The notes under the pieces were generated by a model. The model ran no database searches. It was not told the origin of the DNA and saw only the letters and a program-made list of their open reading frames with translations. From the NCBI GenBank assembly GCA_052078155.1, contig JBQJBP010000002.1, forward strand, positions 62,001 through 126,000: a DNA stretch of 64,000 nt, in the 5' to 3' direction. The translations under genes were made by a program, and so were the position numbers. This document shows positions 44,687-54,531 of this stretch, piece by piece. Each line of letters opens with the position of its first letter. The stretch's first letter is position 1. The stretch is from CAXBMB01 sp052078155 (GTDB lineage: Bacteria; Pseudomonadota; Alphaproteobacteria; Kiloniellales; DSM-21159).

Positions 44687-47575
44687 TTACTTGGCTGCAG
44701 CCTGCTGAGCATCCTGCTGGCTGCGCCGTGTCCTGATGCGGCCCACAGGTTTCAACCCGATGGTCAGCGCTTCATCCACCAGCTGTTTCTGCTCTGCCAC
44801 GTGGCGGCTGTGCAGGCCGGTGGCCGGAGACGCCGAGGAAGCCCGACCGGCGTAACGCGGACGGGGGTGCTTGCAGCCTACTTCCAAGGCCACTTCTTCA
44901 ATGAAGGACTCCACAAAAGACCAGGCGCCGTTGTTGCGGGATTCTTCCTGACACCAAACCAGCTCACAGTGCTTGTAAGGCTCCAGCTGCTCCATCAGAG
45001 CATCCACCGGGAAGGGATAGAGCTGCTCCATCCGCAGGAAGTGAATGTCGGTGATGCCACGGGCTTCCCGTTCTTCCAGCAGGTCGTAGTAGACCTTACC
45101 GCTGCAGAGCACGACCTGCTTGGCGTCCTTGGGATCGCTGGGCAGGACATCGTCATACATGACGCGGTGGAAAGTGGAGTCCGCGCTCATATCCTCCAGC
45201 TTGGAGACGCAGCGTTTGTGCCGCAGCAGGGATTTCGGTGTCATGACCACCAGAGGCTTGCGCAGATCGCGGCCCAGCTGACGGCGCAGAACGTGGAAGT
45301 AGTTGGCCGGGGTGGTGCAGTTCACCACCTGAATGTTGTCTTCCGCACAGAGCTGCAGGAAGCGTTCCAGACGGGCGGAGGAGTGTTCCGGTCCCTGGCC
45401 TTCGTAGCCGTGTGGCAGCAGCATGACCAGACCGGACATGCGCAGCCATTTGGATTCGCCGGAGGCAATGAACTGATCAATGATGATCTGTGCGCCGTTG
45501 GCAAAATCGCCGAACTGAGCTTCCCAGACCACCAGTGCTTTGGGTTCTGCCAGCGAGTAGCCGTATTCAAAACCCAGCACCGCCGCTTCACTTAAGGGGC
45601 TGTCGATGATCTCCACATAGGCCTGATCATCGGTGATGTACTTCAGAGGTTTATAGCGACGCTCGGTTTCCTGATCGACGATCTGGGCGTGCCGCTGGGA
45701 GAAAGTGCCCCGGTTGCTGTCCTGGCCGGTCATGCGGATGGGATGACCTTCGATGGCCAGCGACCCAAGTGCCAGGGCTTCTGCCGTGGCCCAGTCAATG
45801 CCTTCACCGCTGTCGATGGCCTGCAGCTTGGCTTTCAGCTGACGCACGATCTTGGAGTTGGCTTTCAGATCATCGGGATACTCAGTCAACTTGCGCCCGA
45901 TCATGCGCAGCTTATCCAGGGAAACGGCGGTGGTGCCGCGCCGGGCGCCATAGACCTTCGTCGCCTTGATGCCGGACCAGTGACCTTCCAGCCAGTCGGC
46001 TTTGTTCTTCTTGTAAGAAGCTGAGGCTTCGAACTCCCGCTCCAGCATGGAATTGCAGTCGTCGACAAACTTCTGCACTTCACCGGTGGAGACCACCCCT
46101 TCATCAGCCAGCTTCTGGCCATAGAGCGCGCGGGTGGTGGTGTGGGTCTTGATGGTTTTGTACATCAAAGGCTGAGTGAACGCCGGTTCGTCACCTTCGT
46201 TGTGACCGTGTCTGCGGTAGCAGAACATGTCGATCACGATGTCCTTTTTGAAGGTCTGGCGGAACTCAATGGCGATGCGTGAGGCATGCACCACGGCTTC
46301 AGGGTCATCCCCGTTCACATGCAGGATCGGAGCCTGAATGATCTTGGCCACTTCCGAACAGTAAGGGCCGGAGCGGGAGTTGACCGGATTGGTGGTAAAG
46401 CCGATCTGGTTGTTGACCACAAAATGAATGGTCCCGCCGATGCGGTAGCCTTTCAGCTCTGACAGATCCAGTGTTTCAGGCACTAGGCCCTGGCCGGAGA
46501 AAGCCGCATCGCCGTGCATCAGCAGGGCCATGGTCTGGGTGTGATCCTCGTCGCCACGCTGGCGCTGTTTGGCCCGAACCTTACCCACAACCACAGGATT
46601 GACCGCTTCCAGGTGGGACGGGTTGGCCGTGAGGGAGAGGTGGATGGTGTTGCCGTCAAACTCACGGTCTGTGGAGGTGCCCAGATGGTACTTCACGTCC
46701 CCGGAGCCGCCCACATCTTCCGGATGGGCTGCGCCGCCGCGGAATTCGTTGAAAATGGCTTGGAAGGGCTTGCCCATGAAATTGGCCAGCACATTCAGAC
46801 GCCCCCGGTGGGGCATGCCGACGATCACTTCCTTCAGGCCCAGCTGACCGCCCCGTTTCAGGATCTGTTCCAGACCCGGAATCATGGCCTCGCCGCCGTC
46901 CAGACCAAAGCGCTTGGTCCCGGTGTATTTTTTGTCGAGGAACTTCTCGAAACACTCCGCCGCTGTCAGACGCTCCAGAATGGCTCGTTTGCCCGGTACG
47001 GTGAAGTCAGTGCGATTGAACTCGGTGTTTTCAATGCGTTCCTGAATCCAGCGCTTTTGCTCCGGATCCTGAATGTGCATGAACTCCACACCGATGGATC
47101 CGCAGTAGATAGACTGCACAGCGGCCAGGATCTGCCGCAGGGTGGCAGATTCAAAACCCAGGACGTTATCAATGAAAATGGGCCGGTCCATATCGGCTTC
47201 GGTAAAGCCGTAGCTTTTGGGATCCAGCTCGGGATGGACTTCCACCTTGACCAGCCCCAGAGGATCAAGCTTGGCCTGCAGGTGGCCGCGCACCCGGTAG
47301 GCCCGGATCATCATCAGGGCCCGGATGGAATCCAGCGTGTCGGAGCGGGAGTGAGAACTGCCTTGAGCGGCCCCGGCTGTCACAGCAGCGGTTGCGGCGG
47401 CGGGCTTATCCACCTTCTGATCCAAAAGAGCCGCCGCATCGGGCGTCAGGTCTTCAAAAAAACTGCGCCAGGCACCGTCCACGGACCCGGGATTGGTCAA
47501 AAAAGCCGCGTAGTTTTCAACCAGATTTTGAGCCTGTGGGCCCAGTAAAACTGACGTCGCCAGTTGCTCGCTCAT
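44687..47575 (-). CDS. sucA: 2-oxoglutarate dehydrogenase E1
   Basis: This protein of about 962 residues is the thiamine-diphosphate E1 enzyme. It shows an N-terminal E2-binding segment, TMALLMHGDAAFSGQGLVPETLDLS (TPP region), HVNGDDPEAVVHASRIAIEFRQ, CYRRHGHNEGDEPAFTQPLMY and RGTFSQRHAQIVDQ. It lies 119 bp upstream of sucB on the same strand. The start may be 47575 or 47611; the latter adds 12 residues with AGAGG very close to the ATG. Length is normal. Confidence 0.96.
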   Translation of the reverse strand: MSEQLATSVLLGPQAQNLVENYAAFLTNPGSVDGAWRSFFEDLTPDAAALLDQKVDKPAAATAAVTAGAAQGSSHSRSDTLDSIRALMMIRAYRVRGHLQAKLDPLGLVKVEVHPELDPKSYGFTEADMDRPIFIDNVLGFESATLRQILAAVQSIYCGSIGVEFMHIQDPEQKRWIQERIENTEFNRTDFTVPGKRAILERLTAAECFEKFLDKKYTGTKRFGLDGGEAMIPGLEQILKRGGQLGLKEVIVGMPHRGRLNVLANFMGKPFQAIFNEFRGGAAHPEDVGGSGDVKYHLGTSTDREFDGNTIHLSLTANPSHLEAVNPVVVGKVRAKQRQRGDEDHTQTMALLMHGDAAFSGQGLVPETLDLSELKGYRIGGTIHFVVNNQIGFTTNPVNSRSGPYCSEVAKIIQAPILHVNGDDPEAVVHASRIAIEFRQTFKKDIVIDMFCYRRHGHNEGDEPAFTQPLMYKTIKTHTTTRALYGQKLADEGVVSTGEVQKFVDDCNSMLEREFEASASYKKNKADWLEGHWSGIKATKVYGARRGTTAVSLDKLRMIGRKLTEYPDDLKANSKIVRQLKAKLQAIDSGEGIDWATAEALALGSLAIEGHPIRMTGQDSNRGTFSQRHAQIVDQETERRYKPLKYITDDQAYVEIIDSPLSEAAVLGFEYGYSLAEPKALVVWEAQFGDFANGAQIIIDQFIASGESKWLRMSGLVMLLPHGYEGQGPEHSSARLERFLQLCAEDNIQVVNCTTPANYFHVLRRQLGRDLRKPLVVMTPKSLLRHKRCVSKLEDMSADSTFHRVMYDDVLPSDPKDAKQVVLCSGKVYYDLLEEREARGITDIHFLRMEQLYPFPVDALMEQLEPYKHCELVWCQEESRNNGAWSFVESFIEEVALEVGCKHPRPRYAGRASSASPATGLHSRHVAEQKQLVDEALTIGLKPVGRIRTRRSQQDAQQAAAK

Positions 47576-48095
47576 TTCTTTTTCAACGGGGAAGTCTGCT
47601 GCTTCCCTCATTGCCTCTGTTGGACCACTGGATTACCCAGAAAATGGCGGAGATGGAGCAATGGCCACCGCCACCAAGACAATAGAAACCGACCTTCCCT
47701 CATTTAACAAGGGCCGACAACCGCTTAGAGTCCCTTTTCGACCCCGTTGACAGCTGCCTGACCTTATTGTGACAGCCCTCCTCTGCCGGGGCTGCCGCGA
47801 AGGCAAGGTCAAAGAAAAAGCCTTTGCCCTAACCGGTCTTCTTCAAAGACCCAGTCAGACAAAGGCTCATAAGCACTTTTCTTCTCACAGACAGACCACA
47901 AGAAAGAAAATCCGGCACGTCCTCCGCCCCGGATCGTTGCAGCACAGCCAAGTGGGCGCGGGCCTGTCGCCCGCGGTCTGGATGCCCGGAAGCTGTTGTT
48001 TCCAGCGGCCCCATTTCCTGTCCCACCTGCTGCCTTGTTATCTGGCGATCAGACCCGGAGAAACCGGGCCTGTCACCGCGTTCCAGTCGTCAGGC
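47576..48095. other. Long gap between sucD and sucA
   Basis: These roughly 520 bp separate sucD from sucA on the minus strand. No gene, hairpin terminator or repeat copy was recognised. The length suggests that sucA-sucB may have its own promoter here in addition to read-through from mdh. Confidence 0.5.
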
Positions 48096-48980
48096 TCAGC
48101 CCTTGAACTCGGACATGGCCTTAAGCATGGTGCTGCCCAGGCTGGCCGGAGAGTCCGCCACGAAGATACCGGCGGCTTCCAAAGCGGCGATCTTGTGATC
48201 GGCTGTGTCCTTACCACCGGAGATCACCGCACCGGCATGCCCCATGCGACGACCCGGAGGAGCCGTGCGACCGGCGATGAAACCACAGACGGGCTTCTTG
48301 ATCTCATGCTGGGCGATAAAGGCTGCCCCTTCGGCCTCGGCGTCGCCGCCGATTTCACCGATCATGATGATGCCCTGGGTTTCCTCGTCGTTCAGGAACA
48401 TGTCCAGGCAGTCGACGAAGTTGGTGCCGTTGACCGGGTCACCGCCAATGCCGATGCAGGTGGACTGACCCAGGCCAGCAGCCGTGGTCTGGGCCACAGC
48501 TTCGTAGGTCAGCGTGCCGGAGCGTGAGACGATGCCGATTTTGCCACGCTGGTGAATGTGACCGGGCATGATGCCGATCTTGCATTCGTCAGGTGTGATC
48601 ACGCCCGGGCAGTTGGGGCCGATCAGGCGGGTGTTGGAGGTGCTGAGCGCCTTCTTTACCTTGACCATGTCCAGCACGGGAATGCCTTCGGTGATGCAGA
48701 CAGCCAGATCCACACCGGCATCGATGGCTTCCAGAATGGCGTCGGCCGCAAAAGGTGGCGGCACATAGATTACGGAGGCATTGGCCCCGGTTTCCGCCAC
48801 GGCGTCAGAAACCGTATCGAAGACCGGCAGGTCCAGATGCTTGCTGCCGCCTTTGCCAGGGGTCACACCGCCCACCATGTTGGTGCCGTAAGCAATGGCC
48901 TGCTCTGAGTGGAACGTGCCCTGCGCGCCGGTGAAGCCTTGGCAGATTACTTTGGTGTTCTTGTCGACCAGGACAGCCAT
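48096..48980 (-). CDS. sucD: Succinyl-CoA synthetase alpha subunit
   Basis: This 294-residue subunit binds CoA and carries the phosphohistidine (His248 in GRRMGHAGA). Blocks GFTGAQGTFHSEQAI, GVTPGKGG and GPNCPGVI are typical. Its ATG overlaps the sucC stop by one base (TAATG), giving translational coupling. Confidence 0.97.
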   Translation of the reverse strand: MAVLVDKNTKVICQGFTGAQGTFHSEQAIAYGTNMVGGVTPGKGGSKHLDLPVFDTVSDAVAETGANASVIYVPPPFAADAILEAIDAGVDLAVCITEGIPVLDMVKVKKALSTSNTRLIGPNCPGVITPDECKIGIMPGHIHQRGKIGIVSRSGTLTYEAVAQTTAAGLGQSTCIGIGGDPVNGTNFVDCLDMFLNDEETQGIIMIGEIGGDAEAEGAAFIAQHEIKKPVCGFIAGRTAPPGRRMGHAGAVISGGKDTADHKIAALEAAGIFVADSPASLGSTMLKAMSEFKG

Positions 48981-50176
48981 TATGCCGCCTCCTTCACTGC
49001 CTTAACGACCTTCTCGGCCGCGTCTGCCAGGTTGTCAGCGGAGACAATCGGCAGCCCAGATTCTTCCATGATCTTCTTGCCCAGCTCCACGTTGGTGCCT
49101 TCCAGGCGCACCACCAGCGGCACATGCAGGGACACTTCGCGAGCCGCAGCCACCACACCTTCGGCAATCACATCACACCGCATGATGCCGCCAAAGATGT
49201 TGACCAGAATGCCTTCCACATTGGGGTCCGACAGGATGATCTTGAAGGCAGCCGTCACCCGCTCCTTCGTAGCACCACCGCCCACATCCAGGAAGTTGGC
49301 CGGTTCACTGCCGTACAGCTTGATGATGTCCATGGTCGCCATGGCCAGGCCTGCACCGTTGACCATGCAGCCGATGGCACCATCCAGCTTGATGTAGTTC
49401 AGCTCGTGACGACCGGCTTCCAGCTCCATGGGGTCTTCTTCGTCTTCGTCCCGCATGTCCACCACGTCTTTGTGGCGGAACAGAGCGTTGTCGTCGAAGC
49501 CCATTTTGGCGTCCAGAGCGATGACCTGACCGTCGCCGGTCACCACCAGCGGGTTGATTTCCACCATGGCTGCATCCAGCTCTGTGAAGGCCCGGTACAT
49601 GCCCATCAGGAATTTGGTGGCCGCACCGACCTGCTTGCCTTCCAGCCCGAGACCGAATGCAATCTTGCGGGCCTGGAACGGCATCAGGCCGATGGCCGGA
49701 TCGATGATTTCCTTGTGGATCTTCTCGGGGTTGTTCTCAGCAACCTCCTCAATCTCCATGCCGCCCTCGGTCGAGGCCACCACGGTCACCGTGGCGCTGC
49801 CCCGGTCCACCAGCATGGAGAGATAGAGTTCACGGGCAATGTCGCAGCCGTCTTCGATGTAGAGGCGCTTGACAGTTTTGCCCTGAGGGCCGGTCTGCTT
49901 GGTGACCAGCGTCTTGCCCAGCATGGCCCGGGCATGATCCCGCACATCGTCCAGAGAGGTGCAGACACGCACGCCGCCCTTGCCGTCGGGGTCGTCTTCA
50001 AAGTGACCGGCACCGCGGCCACCGGCATGGATCTGGGATTTCACAACCCAGACAGGGCCGCCCAGTTCACGGGCTGCATTTTCGGCTTCTTCGGGCGTGT
50101 AAGCCACCTGCCCTTTGGGCACGGCCACGCCGAATTTCGCCAACAGGCTTTTTGCCTGATACTCATGGATGTTCAT
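48980..50176 (-). CDS. sucC: Succinyl-CoA synthetase beta subunit
   Basis: This 398-residue ATP-grasp subunit starts MNIHEYQAKSLLAKFGV and has VVKSQIHAGGRGAGHF, VEINPLVVT, DAKMGFDDNALFR and NIFGGIMRCD. With SucD it interconverts succinyl-CoA and succinate with nucleotide phosphorylation. It lies 154 bp downstream of mdh. Confidence 0.97.
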   Translation of the reverse strand: MNIHEYQAKSLLAKFGVAVPKGQVAYTPEEAENAARELGGPVWVVKSQIHAGGRGAGHFEDDPDGKGGVRVCTSLDDVRDHARAMLGKTLVTKQTGPQGKTVKRLYIEDGCDIARELYLSMLVDRGSATVTVVASTEGGMEIEEVAENNPEKIHKEIIDPAIGLMPFQARKIAFGLGLEGKQVGAATKFLMGMYRAFTELDAAMVEINPLVVTGDGQVIALDAKMGFDDNALFRHKDVVDMRDEDEEDPMELEAGRHELNYIKLDGAIGCMVNGAGLAMATMDIIKLYGSEPANFLDVGGGATKERVTAAFKIILSDPNVEGILVNIFGGIMRCDVIAEGVVAAAREVSLHVPLVVRLEGTNVELGKKIMEESGLPIVSADNLADAAEKVVKAVKEAA

Positions 50177-50291
50177 TTTATTGCCTTCCCTTGTCGCGTT
50201 GGGACCGGGTCACAGTAAGACGTTTGCTTGCTGATCTTGCGGGATTGCCCCCCTGTCTTGTCAACAGGCGGGTCCGTCTCTCCCCTGTAAC

Positions 50292-50328
50292 GAAAAGGGG
50301 CGAGGCCTGCGCCCCGCCCCTCTTGCTA
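50292..50328 (-). terminator. Hairpin between mdh and sucC
   Basis: On the minus strand GGGGCG and CGCCCC pair directly after the mdh stop and are followed by TTTTCG. It may be a partial terminator that sets the mdh to suc ratio. Confidence 0.6.
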
Positions 50329-50330
50329 CT

Positions 50331-51287
50331 TTATTTGGCCATCATCTCTTTGCAGGTGTCGACCAGACCTTGAACCGCGCCTACTGAGCTTTCGAAGCCG
50401 CTCTTTTCAACTTCGTTCAGTTCCAGCTCAACAATCCGTTCGACGCCGCCCTCACCCAGAACGACGGGCACACCCACGTACATGCCTTTCACGCCATACT
50501 CACCGTCCAGGTAAGCTGCGCAGGGCAGGATCTTCTTTTTGTCTTTCAGGTAGGCATCCGCCATTTCGATGGCAGAAGCAGCCGGTGCATAGAAAGCAGA
50601 ACCGGTGCCCAGCAGACCAACAATTTCAGCACCGCCGTTGCGGGTACGATCTACGATGGAGTCCAGACGGTCCTGTTTAATCCAGCCCATTTTCACCAGT
50701 TCGGGCAGGTTGATGCCAGCCACCGTGGAGAAGCGGGGAACCGGAACCATGGTGTCACCATGGCCGCCCAGCACGAAAGCGTCGACGTTTTCAACGGACA
50801 CATTCATTTCATCAGCCAGGAAGTGGCGGAAGCGGGCGGAGTCCAGCACACCGGCCATGCCCACCACTTTGTTGTGGGGCAGACCGCAGGCTTCGCGCAG
50901 CACCCAAACCATGGCGTCCAGCGGGTTGGTGATGCAGATCACAAAGGCGTTGGGGCAGTTTTCTTTGATGCCCTGACCCACGGACTGCATGACCTTAATG
51001 TTGATGCCCAGCAGGTCATCGCGGCTCATGCCCGGCTTACGGGCCACACCGGCGGTGACGATCACCACGTCAGCGTCTTTGATGTCGCTGTAATCATTGG
51101 CGCCGCTGAACGCGCTGTTGATGCCTTCGACCGGAGCCAGCTGAGCCAGATCCAGGCCTTTGCCCTGAGGCACACCTTCAGCAATGTCAAAAAGAACAAC
51201 GTCACCCAGCTCTTTCAAGCCAGCGAGGAGAGCCAAAGTACCACCAATGTTGCCGGCACCGACCAATGCGATTTTATTGCGAGCCAT
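50331..51287 (-). CDS. mdh: Malate dehydrogenase
   Basis: This 318-residue NAD-dependent enzyme begins MARNKIALVGAGNIGGTLA (Rossmann GxGxxG) and has the substrate arginines in AGVARKPGMSRDDLL, NPLDAMVW and the catalytic His in LGGHGDTMVP. The ATG at 51287 gives the usual N terminus; 51296 adds three residues. It is the first gene of mdh-sucC-sucD-sucA-sucB. Confidence 0.97.
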   Translation of the reverse strand: MARNKIALVGAGNIGGTLALLAGLKELGDVVLFDIAEGVPQGKGLDLAQLAPVEGINSAFSGANDYSDIKDADVVIVTAGVARKPGMSRDDLLGINIKVMQSVGQGIKENCPNAFVICITNPLDAMVWVLREACGLPHNKVVGMAGVLDSARFRHFLADEMNVSVENVDAFVLGGHGDTMVPVPRFSTVAGINLPELVKMGWIKQDRLDSIVDRTRNGGAEIVGLLGTGSAFYAPAASAIEMADAYLKDKKKILPCAAYLDGEYGVKGMYVGVPVVLGEGGVERIVELELNEVEKSGFESSVGAVQGLVDTCKEMMAK

Positions 51288-51709
51288 TCCTGCCATACCT
51301 CTGGAATGTGGAGCGAAAAGGAAATTCTGGCGCGTGTTGTAGGCTCTTTAGCGGCCCGGGGCAAGGTTGCGGCGCAAAAAAGCCCCTAAATGATCTGTAA
51401 AATAGACAGATTGGTATATTTTGCTACATACGCTCTTTACTCCCCTTACAGGCAAAGAGCACTTTTACCTCAGCGACTTGTAAGGAAAACGGCGGCCAAA
51501 AAATTACACCCCTCAAAGGCAGGCTTGAATCCACTTACAGTGCTGCAGGAATCAGTTTTTGGCAGGATGCGCCAAGTTTGGCTGCTCAGTTTGCCAACTC
51601 AAACTCATTCGCTTTCCCATAAATCATCCCAAATTCGGAGCGCGGGAATCTGGTGAGTCAATTAATCAATTCAAAACAGACCGATCTGTATAATATACAG
51701 CTTGTCGTG
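51288..51709. promoter_or_regulatory. AT-rich mdh upstream region with a motif found twice
   Basis: A 22-bp motif occurs at 51392-51413 and again at 51683-51704, 19 of 22 bases alike, with the palindromic core CTGTAaAATAgACAG in one and CTGTAtAATAtACAG in the other. The second core is a near-perfect inverted repeat. Both lie upstream of mdh (about 105 and 400 bp). This looks like a pair of operators for a dimeric regulator controlling the TCA operon. The region is visibly more AT-rich than the rest. Confidence 0.6.
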
Positions 51710-52228
51710 TCAGCTTTGTAAGAGTGCCTGATGGTTGGGATAGGGCAGGTCCGGTCGCAGCAGCGCCTGAACCATGGTGGTCAACTCTCTCACCACCGCG
51801 TCTCCCATATCTGACACCAAACTAGGCTGCAGCTCTGTCAGACGGCGGAACTGAGCCAGGTGCTGGCGACTGAGGTCCGCCTGCTCCCTATCCCGATAAA
51901 TGCCGGCCAGAAAAAGATGGGCCAACACAAGCGGAGGCCTGGCCTCCTGCCCCAGTTCCTGACAAAGAGCGACAATGCGCTGATTGTAGACCTCAAAAAA
52001 AACGTCTTTTCCCAGTTCTTCGGACTGCAGACGGGCGCCGCGCGCCACAACGGCCTGTTCGTAGCGCCGCAACAGTTGCTGTTTAAGCGGTACGATCTGG
52101 TGATCGGCCCCTCCTGACTGCAGGGCAACATTGAGCTCATTTTCCAACTGCACGACCTGAGGGTCAGCAGGGCCGTTAACTTCGATTGAGCGGCGAACCT
52201 GCGCCTCTCCCTCTTGCGGGCTGCTCAT
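51710..52228 (-). CDS. Hypothetical cytoplasmic protein
   Basis: This protein of about 172 residues starts MSSPQEGEAQVRRS and is helical, rich in Glu, Gln and Leu (ENELNVALQSGG, LKQQLLRRYEQAVVARG, DVFFEVYNQRIVALCQELG). No motif or membrane segment was recognised. The start at 52228 is favoured by GAAAGG upstream; a longer frame begins at 52315. Its 3' end abuts the second mdh-upstream motif. Confidence 0.55.
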   Translation of the reverse strand: MSSPQEGEAQVRRSIEVNGPADPQVVQLENELNVALQSGGADHQIVPLKQQLLRRYEQAVVARGARLQSEELGKDVFFEVYNQRIVALCQELGQEARPPLVLAHLFLAGIYRDREQADLSRQHLAQFRRLTELQPSLVSDMGDAVVRELTTMVQALLRPDLPYPNHQALLQS

Positions 52229-52641
52229 GGGTTTGTCGCCTTTCTTGCTGACCAGATCATGTCCGGTTTTGGTGAAAGCGCTCTGCGCGTGAAAACCAGG
52301 TCGTGGCCCTTTCACTGCCCAGTTGAAAAGAGGCAGCTAACACCTCAGAGGTCATCACATGGTGAGTCCAGTTGAACCGATTGGACTCACCCAGCCGACA
52401 GGCAAACCTCTCGCAGCAGGCGAGTGAACGACGGGCCAGCCCTTTTTCCTGTGAACCCTGCGGACCTGATTGAAGACGGTTCCATCGGCTGACTTGTGAG
52501 GCAGGGCGTCTCGGCATCCGCCACAAATGCAGTGCAATAGGATGAGAGAGATCTTTCTCAATTCCCTCTTGGGTAATGAAAGAAAACTGGCTAATCTCGC
52601 CAGATAAAGAATATGGAAAAAAAGGATCAGGGGAGAGACAG
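52229..52641. other. Gap before the 33-residue gene, with decayed element (copy I)
   Basis: Positions about 52320-52389 contain a strongly decayed forward copy of the 138-bp element: GAAAAGAGGCAG, then the third hairpin ATCACatgGTGAGTCCAG and CCGATTGGACTCA. The rest shows no recognised feature. Confidence 0.55.
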
Positions 52642-52743
52642 ATGGCAAATCAGGAACAGAACCACTCTGCAGGGATCGCCTTCGGCCTGGCCGTGGCCGT
52701 CCTGTTCACCGGACTGGTGGTCTACATCTACGCGCTCTTTTGA
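52642..52743 (+). CDS. 33-residue single-pass membrane protein
   Basis: A short frame starts MANQEQNHSAG and continues into a single hydrophobic helix (about residues 11-32) ending YIYALF before TGA. AGGGGAGAG lies 8-16 bases before the ATG, and a strong terminator follows within 140 bp, so it looks like a complete small transcription unit. Such tiny proteins are often accessory subunits of respiratory or transport complexes; no such neighbour is present, so no role is assigned. Confidence 0.6.
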   Translation: MANQEQNHSAGIAFGLAVAVLFTGLVVYIYALF

Positions 52744-52804
52744 GCCGCACCGGCCAGTAAAGTCCGCCAACAAAATCCGGAGGAAAAACAAATCCATCCG
52801 GAAG

Positions 52805-52885
52805 AAAAAAAACCCCCGGTTCCCTGGAGGCCTGCTGTGCTTCGTCAAAAGCCTCAGCCTCACAAGGAAGAGCCGGGGGTTTTTG
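52805..52885. terminator. Bidirectional terminator between the small gene and the AruI-like gene
   Basis: AAAAAACCCCCGGTTCC pairs with GGAA(ga)GCCGGGGGTTTTT across an approximately 45-base loop; both ends carry A/T runs in the right sense for convergent genes. Confidence 0.8.
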
Positions 52886-52899
52886 GTCTGATGTCGATA

Positions 52900-54531
52900 T
52901 CAGCCTTCAACCGCTTGAAAGCCTTTTGTCCAGCGCGGGATTTCTGAAGAGTCTGTCGGGGCCAGGCACTCCAACACCGCCGGTCCCGGGCTGGCAATGG
53001 CGGCTTTGACCGCCCCTTCAAGCTCCGGCAAGGCAGCAGCCCGGTGATAAGACAGACCGAAAGCCTGGGCGATGGCCTCCATATCTGGCGGGGTGGGCGT
53101 CACCCCGATGGGGGAGACCTGAGCGGCCCGCATGTGGGTTTCGATTTCCTTGTAGCCCCCATTGTTCCAGACCAGAAAAATCACCTCTGTACCGGCATCC
53201 ACCGCGGCACCCAGCTCGGCGATGGAGAACTGCAGCCCGCCATCACCAACCAGGCAGACCACGGGCGCTTCCGGATTGGCCAGAGCTGCGCCAACGGCAG
53301 CCGGTGGCGCGTAGCCCAAAGTCCCATAGCCTGTGGCTGAGTTGAACCAGCCAGCGGGAATGCCAGCCCGGTGGAGGAAGTTTCCGGCATAAACCACCTG
53401 GGTGGAATCGCCGACCATGATGCAGCCCGGCAGCAGTTCAATCAGCCGGTCCATGACATCCAGATCCGCCAGCATGGCGGCATCCAGATCGTCTTCCGTT
53501 TCGCGCAGAATGGCACTGCTGCGTTCGGCGGCCCCTTGCGCGGGTTTCCTTTGCAATCCGGCTGACAGCTCTGCAAGGACCGGCCCGACAGCACCTTCCA
53601 GTGCCACCCGACAGGCCGGACCCTGCGCCAGCATTTCGGCATCCAGATCCACCCGAATGAGGCAATCCAGGTGGGGAAAATCGCCACGGGCATAGACGTC
53701 ATAGTCCGTCTGCCCAAGCTCTGTGCCCAGGGCCAGGACCACATCGGACTGACTGATGGCTTCCCGTACCGGCGGGATTGAGGCCGAAGCGGGCACATGC
53801 AGCGGATCCGCGCCCATGTAGGACCGGGCATTGGTGGTGGTAATCACGGGGGCGCCCAGTTTGTGGGCAAACTCCATGATCTCCGCACCGACACCCCGAC
53901 ACCCGCCACCGGCCAGAATGATCGGGTTTTGGGCTGCTGACAGCAGGCTCAAAGCCTCGTCCAGATCTGGCTGATCCGGATGAGCCGGCTTTGCACTTGG
54001 CGTTGGCAGCTCAAAGGCAGGCATGGCCTGGGCCATCAGTTCCAGGGGAATTTCGATATGGACCGGTCCCGGGCGCTCACTGGCAAAGACCTCGAAGGCC
54101 CGCTGCAGCAGACCGGGCAGATCTTCAGCTTTCGACAAGCTGTAGGCATGGGGCGTCAGCGTGCGGATCATCTCGTGCTGTTGCGGCAGTTCGTGCAACA
54201 GGCCCTTTTTCCTACCCCAGCTGGCCGGGTTGTTGACGCCGGAAATGACCAGCATGGGGATGGAGTCCTGATGGGCCTGGGCCATGGCAGTGATGGCATT
54301 GGTCAGGCCCGGGCCCGTGATCAGAAAACAAACCCCGGGCTTGCCGCTGACCCGCGCATAGCCGTCGGCCATAAAGCCGGCGCCTTGCTCGTGCCGTGGG
54401 GTAATGTGCGTAATAGCAGACGCCGCCAGGCCCCGGTAAAGTTCAATGGTATGGACGCCCGGAATGCCGAACACATACTCGGTTCCGAGATGTTCCAGCA
54501 TCTCGATCAAGGCGACGCCGACACTTTTCAT
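52900..54531 (-). CDS. ThDP-dependent 2-oxoacid decarboxylase, AruI-like (guanidino-oxopentanoate decarboxylase)
   Basis: This 543-residue enzyme has the three-domain acetolactate synthase layout: catalytic Glu in RHEQGAGFMADGYAR, central NAD/FAD-like domain, and the ThDP motif GDGGLQF...WNNGG. FNSATGYGTLGYAPPAAVGAAL is close to AruI of Pseudomonas, which decarboxylates 2-ketoarginine in the arginine transaminase route. Its ATG overlaps the stop of the AruH-like gene by 4 bp (ATGA), supporting a two-step pathway. Other ThDP decarboxylases of aromatic or branched acids are possible. Confidence 0.8.
   Translation of the reverse strand: MKSVGVALIEMLEHLGTEYVFGIPGVHTIELYRGLAASAITHITPRHEQGAGFMADGYARVSGKPGVCFLITGPGLTNAITAMAQAHQDSIPMLVISGVNNPASWGRKKGLLHELPQQHEMIRTLTPHAYSLSKAEDLPGLLQRAFEVFASERPGPVHIEIPLELMAQAMPAFELPTPSAKPAHPDQPDLDEALSLLSAAQNPIILAGGGCRGVGAEIMEFAHKLGAPVITTTNARSYMGADPLHVPASASIPPVREAISQSDVVLALGTELGQTDYDVYARGDFPHLDCLIRVDLDAEMLAQGPACRVALEGAVGPVLAELSAGLQRKPAQGAAERSSAILRETEDDLDAAMLADLDVMDRLIELLPGCIMVGDSTQVVYAGNFLHRAGIPAGWFNSATGYGTLGYAPPAAVGAALANPEAPVVCLVGDGGLQFSIAELGAAVDAGTEVIFLVWNNGGYKEIETHMRAAQVSPIGVTPTPPDMEAIAQAFGLSYHRAAALPELEGAVKAAIASPGPAVLECLAPTDSSEIPRWTKGFQAVEG

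Noticed and set aside
47769..48527. Plus-strand frame overlapping sucD
   Set aside because: Most of it is antisense to sucD, and the part in the sucD-sucA gap shows no coding character or ribosome-binding site.
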